Source: an uncultured Lysobacteraceae bacterium (lineage in GTDB: Bacteria > Pseudomonadota > Gammaproteobacteria > Xanthomonadales > Rhodanobacteraceae). Taken from it: a stretch of DNA of 8,317 nucleotides. The translations under genes and the position numbers were made by a program. The number at the start of each line of letters is the position of its first letter. Positions within the stretch are counted from its first letter, which is position 1. The DNA is taken from assembly GCA_946480705.1 (NCBI GenBank), contig CAMLLF010000144.1, positions 1 through 8,317 on the forward strand, in the 5' to 3' direction. The notes beneath the pieces were generated by a model. The model was not told the DNA's origin. It saw only the letters and a list, made by a program, of their open reading frames with translations, and ran no database searches. Shown piece after piece: positions 5,615 through 8,317 of this stretch.

Positions 5615-6340
5615 ATGCTGAAGATGAATCACCTCTCCAAGGTCTATCGCACGCACCTGATCGAGACCCACGCGCTGCGCGACTTCTCGATCCACGTGCG
5701 CGAAGGCGAGTTCGTCGCGGTCACCGGCCCGTCGGGTTCGGGCAAGACCACGTTCCTCAACATCGCCGGCCTGCTCGAGGAATTCAGCGGCGGCGAGTTC
5801 TGGGTGGACGGCGTCGACGTGCGCGGCATGAACGACGACCAGCGCTCGCGCCTGCGCAACGAAAAGATCGGCTTCATCTTCCAGGGCTTCAACCTGATTC
5901 CCGACCTGAACCTGTTCGACAACGTCGACGTGCCCCTGCGCTACCGCGGCTTCAACGCCGCCGACCGCAAGCGTCGCATCGAGGAAACGCTGTCGCGCGT
6001 CGGCCTCGCCTCGCGCATGAAGCACTACCCGGCGGAACTGTCCGGCGGCCAGCAGCAGCGCGTCGCGATCGCGCGCGCGCTGGCCGGCTCGCCGCGCCTG
6101 CTGCTGGCCGACGAACCGACCGGCAACCTCGACTCGCTGATGGCGCGCGGCGTGATGGAGCTGCTCGAGGACATCAACCGCCAGGGCACGACCATCATCA
6201 TGGTCACGCACGATCCGGAACTCGCCGCGCGCGCGCAGCGCAACGTCCACGTGATCGACGGCCAGGTCACCGACTTCGAGGCCGAGCCGCAGCTGCGCGT
6301 TCCGGCGCACGGCAGCGACGCCGCGGTCGCCACGGTCTGA
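5615..6340 (+). CDS. MacB/LolD-type ABC transporter ATP-binding protein
   Basis: This 241-residue ATPase has all nucleotide-binding motifs intact. They are Walker A GPSGSGKTT (38-46), Q-loop Q90 in FIFQGFNLIPDLN, the signature LSGGQQQR (142-149), Walker B LLLADEP with catalytic Glu 167, D-loop NLDS (171-174) and switch His 199 in MVTHD. The FQxFNLIP and LSGGQQQRVAIARAL patterns are typical of the MacB/LolD/FtsE group, which drives mechanotransmission across the inner membrane rather than import. It should pair with the two permeases downstream. The start has GGGAG six bases upstream. The stop is followed at once by GGAG and the next ATG, ten bases away, so it is tightly coupled to the permease gene. 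The tail after residue 220 is variable and probably unstructured. Confidence 0.95.
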   Translation: MLKMNHLSKVYRTHLIETHALRDFSIHVREGEFVAVTGPSGSGKTTFLNIAGLLEEFSGGEFWVDGVDVRGMNDDQRSRLRNEKIGFIFQGFNLIPDLNLFDNVDVPLRYRGFNAADRKRRIEETLSRVGLASRMKHYPAELSGGQQQRVAIARALAGSPRLLLADEPTGNLDSLMARGVMELLEDINRQGTTIIMVTHDPELAARAQRNVHVIDGQVTDFEAEPQLRVPAHGSDAAVATV

Positions 6341-6350
6341 GGAGCGCGCG

Positions 6351-7658
6351 ATGTTCGCCTATTACCTGCAACTGGGTCTGCACAGCCTCAAGCGCAATCC
6401 GCTGCTGACCGCGCTCATGGTCTTCGGCATCGCGCTCGGCATCGGCACGAGCATGACCAGCCTGACCGTGTTCTATCTGATGGGCAGCGACCCGATTCCG
6501 TGGAAGAGCGACACGCTCCATGCGGTACAGCTCGACAACTGGAGCGCCGAGCAGCCGTACCGCACGCCGAACGAGCCGCCCGACCAGATCACCTATCTCG
6601 AAGCCAAGGCGCTGATGGAAGCCGGCAAGGCCGACCTGCAGGCTGCGATGTACAAGGTCGTCTGGCCGCTGCAGCCGGAGAATCCCGAGATCAAGCCGTT
6701 CTCGTCGCTGGGCCGCGCGACCTACAAGGACTTCTTCGCGATGTTCGAGCCGCCGTTCAAGTACGGCCAGGCCTGGGACGCCTCGCAGGACAAGGAACAC
6801 GCGCGCGTCACCGTGCTGTCGAGCGGTCTCAACGAAAAACTGTTCGGCGGCCAGGACAGCACCGGCAAGCGCGTGCGTCTCAACGAGATCGAATACACGA
6901 TCGTCGGCGTGCTCGACAAATGGCAGCCGCGCGTGAAGTACTACGACCTCACGAACGGCTCGTTCAACGACGCCGAGGAATACTACGTGCCGTTCACGAC
7001 GGCGATCGAGCTGCAGACGCAGCCCAGCGGCAACAACTCGTGCTGGGCCAACGCGAAACCCGGCTGGGACGGCTACCTCGCGTCGGACTGCGTCTGGATC
7101 CAGTTCTGGGTGCAGCTCAATTCGCAGGCGCGCGAGGACGAGTACAAGGCCTTCCTCGACAACTACGTCAACGAACAGAAGAAGCTCGGCCGCTTCCCGC
7201 GTCCGCTCAACAACCGCCTGCCCGACGTCAACGAGTGGATCGAGGCGCAGGGCGTGGTGTCGCGCGATGCGCAGATCCAGGTCGGCCTGTCGTTCGCGTT
7301 CCTGATCGTCTGCCTCGTCAACACGATCGGCCTGCTGCTCGCGAAATTCATGCGCAAGTCGAGCGAGATCGGCCTGCGCCGCGCGCTCGGCGCGACGCGC
7401 GGCCAGCTGTTCACGCAGCACCTCGTCGAAGCCGGCGTGATCGGCGTCAGCGGCGGCCTGATCGGCCTGCTGCTGACCTGGCTCGGACTCATGGCGGTGC
7501 GCTCGCTGTATGCCGATCTCAACAACGTCGCGCGCATGGACTGGTTCATGGTACTGACGGCCATCGCGCTGTCGATCGTCGCGGCGGTGCTGGCCGGGCT
7601 GTTCCCGACGTGGCGCGCCTGCCAGATCACGCCGGCCGTGCAGCTGAAGACGCAATAA
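6351..7658 (+). CDS. MacB/FtsX-type ABC transporter permease, first subunit
   Basis: This 435-residue membrane protein has the four-span MacB layout. TM1 is at about 20-43 (LTALMVFGIALGIGTSMTSL), then a ~265-residue periplasmic MacB_PCD-like domain, then TM2 about 311-332, TM3 about 361-383 and TM4 about 399-420. The segment MRKSSEIGLRRALGATRGQL (334-353) is the characteristic FtsX-family cytoplasmic loop that contacts the ATPase, and the ending TWRACQITPAVQLK is also typical. Two periplasmic cysteines (231 and 247) in a Trp-rich stretch could form a disulfide. The ATG has GGAG (6341-6344) directly behind the ATPase stop. With its partner it would form the inner-membrane part of a tripartite efflux pump; the substrate cannot be inferred. 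Confidence 0.93.
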   Translation: MFAYYLQLGLHSLKRNPLLTALMVFGIALGIGTSMTSLTVFYLMGSDPIPWKSDTLHAVQLDNWSAEQPYRTPNEPPDQITYLEAKALMEAGKADLQAAMYKVVWPLQPENPEIKPFSSLGRATYKDFFAMFEPPFKYGQAWDASQDKEHARVTVLSSGLNEKLFGGQDSTGKRVRLNEIEYTIVGVLDKWQPRVKYYDLTNGSFNDAEEYYVPFTTAIELQTQPSGNNSCWANAKPGWDGYLASDCVWIQFWVQLNSQAREDEYKAFLDNYVNEQKKLGRFPRPLNNRLPDVNEWIEAQGVVSRDAQIQVGLSFAFLIVCLVNTIGLLLAKFMRKSSEIGLRRALGATRGQLFTQHLVEAGVIGVSGGLIGLLLTWLGLMAVRSLYADLNNVARMDWFMVLTAIALSIVAAVLAGLFPTWRACQITPAVQLKTQ

Positions 7659-7682
7659 CGCCACTACGCTACAGGTGAAATC

Positions 7683-8270
7683 ATGGAATTTCGTCCTATT
7701 CTCTCCGCGCTGATGCGCAGCAAGGTGGCCCTGGTGCTGATCGGCCTGCAGATCGCACTGACGCTCGCGATCGTCTGCAACGCGCTGTTCATCATCTCGC
7801 AGCGCCTGCAGCTGATGAGCCGCGACAGCGGCATCAACGAAGCCGACACGTTCACGATCGGCAGCCTCGGCTTCGGCAGCGCATTCAACGTCAAGACGAC
7901 GATCGAGGAAGACATGGCCATGCTGCGCGGCCTGCCCGGCGTCGTCGACGCGACGCCGACGAATACCGTGCCGCTGTCCAACGGCGGCTGGTCGACCGGC
8001 ATCAGCCTCAAGCCCGAGCAGAAGATCTCGACCGCGCCGTCGGCGATCTACTTCGTCGACGAGCATGGCCTCAACACCTTCGGCGCCAAGCTCGCCGAAG
8101 GCCGCTTCTTCACCGCCGACGAGATCACGTTCCGCGAACGCGGCGACAACACCTGGCCGCCGGTCATGGTCGTCACGCGTGCGCTCGCCAACAAGCTGTT
8201 CCCCGGCGAGTCGGCGCTCGGCAAGCAGGCCTATCTCGACAACGAAGCCGCGCCGCAGACGACGAGGTAG
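7683..8270 (+). pseudogene. Second MacB/FtsX-type permease, truncated after about half its length
   Basis: The start at 7683 has AGGTGA four bases upstream and lies 24 bases after the first permease. The product begins like a MacB-family permease: a membrane span at about 15-38 (KVALVLIGLQIALTLAIVCN), then the start of a periplasmic MacB_PCD domain including VVDATPTNTVPLSNGGW, FFTADEITF and VVTRALANKLFPGESALGKQ. Family members have around 400 residues with three more spans and the FtsX loop. Here the similarity ends near residue 187 (YLDNEA), where a sentence like 'xIVGVV' is expected, and TAG follows at 8268-8270 after 195 residues. Neither other + frame resumes a permease-like reading, so this is a junction with foreign or rearranged DNA, or an assembly misjoin, rather than a simple frameshift. 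The exporter as seen here would lack a functional second permease. Confidence 0.75.
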
Positions 8271-8314
8271 GCGGCGCACCCGGTCTCGAAGTAGTGATAC
8301 GGGCGAAAGATCAT
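8231..8314 (-). pseudogene. N-terminal fragment of another protein, possibly MBL-fold hydrolase
   Basis: On the - strand an ATG at 8312-8314 opens MIFRPYHYFETGCAAYLVVCG, with consistently C/G-ending codons. The frame then runs into the permease sequence and stops at TAG (8231-8233). The pattern MIFRxxxxxxxGCAxYLxxCG recalls the N-terminus of metallo-beta-lactamase-fold hydrolases of the glyoxalase II/persulfide dioxygenase type, but the fragment is too short and lacks the HxHxDH motif. The likely junction is near 8241-8262. The true start may lie beyond the window edge. Codons in this frame look coding, whereas the complementary + frame would need rare GTA, ATA and GCA codons. Confidence 0.35.
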
Positions 8315-8317
8315 CAG

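Noticed and set aside
4157..6310. Open frame of 717 codons on the - strand opposite the adaptor and ATPase genes
   Set aside because: It is a mirror frame of high-GC codons. The product is low-complexity, rich in Arg/Ala/Asp/Val, while the + strand genes have complete family motifs.
6267..8279. Open frame of 670 codons on the - strand opposite the permeases
   Set aside because: It is a shadow of the permease coding sequence. The Arg/Glu/Ala-rich product has no recognisable domain, and it is out of phase with the plausible - strand fragment at 8231-8314.
1..8317. CRISPR array, tRNA, rRNA or insertion sequence
   Set aside because: No regularly spaced repeats, no tRNA-like cloverleaf or rRNA stretch and no transposase frame were seen.

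Overview
The window is GC-rich bacterial DNA with strongly G/C-ending codons and densely packed genes. Gene content and style suggest a gammaproteobacterium of the Xanthomonadales/Lysobacterales type: a Fur-controlled hemP, an ECF sigma factor whose region 4 reads VSFSKSQVARGTARLR, and a MacB-like exporter operon behind a sigma-54 promoter. The lineage is an inference from style, not from a database search.

Left part (1-1500, + strand). The 3' end of a GH25-type muramidase gene (1-309) is followed by a sigma-70 promoter (TTGACA-N16-TATCAT) overlaid by a Fur box, then hemP (432-635) with a strong hairpin behind it, then a 194-residue protein that looks like a shortened relative of the HemS/ChuS haem-handling family (792-1376). 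Its stop codon lies inside the first of two inverted REP-like units (1373-1402 and 1433-1463), which fill the gap to a convergent operon.

Middle part (1502-3977, - strand). Read right to left this is a three-gene operon: an ECF sigma factor (GTG start, 3396-3977), a single-span membrane protein overlapping it by 31 bases and probably its anti-sigma factor (2740-3426), and an exported protein with two PDZ-like domains, no protease domain and a proline-rich tail (1502-2731). The layout suggests an envelope-stress type regulatory module.

Right part (3978-8317, + strand). The divergent intergenic region holds a consensus-grade sigma-54 (-24/-12) promoter at 4165-4181. Upstream of it are an AT-rich stretch and a cluster of TGTCCG/CGGACA half-sites at 4046-4111, about 80-146 bases before the predicted transcript start, where an enhancer-binding activator would sit. 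The promoter drives an exporter operon: a HlyD/MacA-like periplasmic adaptor (4241-5518), a MacB/LolD-type ATPase (5615-6340), a MacB/FtsX-type permease (6351-7658) and a second permease (7683-8270). The second permease stops at about half the usual length. The last ~65 bases read better on the opposite strand as the start of a different protein, possibly an MBL-fold hydrolase, so there is a rearrangement or assembly junction near 8241-8262.

The most notable items are the complete sigma-54 promoter/enhancer architecture of the exporter operon, the broken second permease, the REP doublet that supplies a stop codon, and the PDZ-only protein in a sigma/anti-sigma operon.
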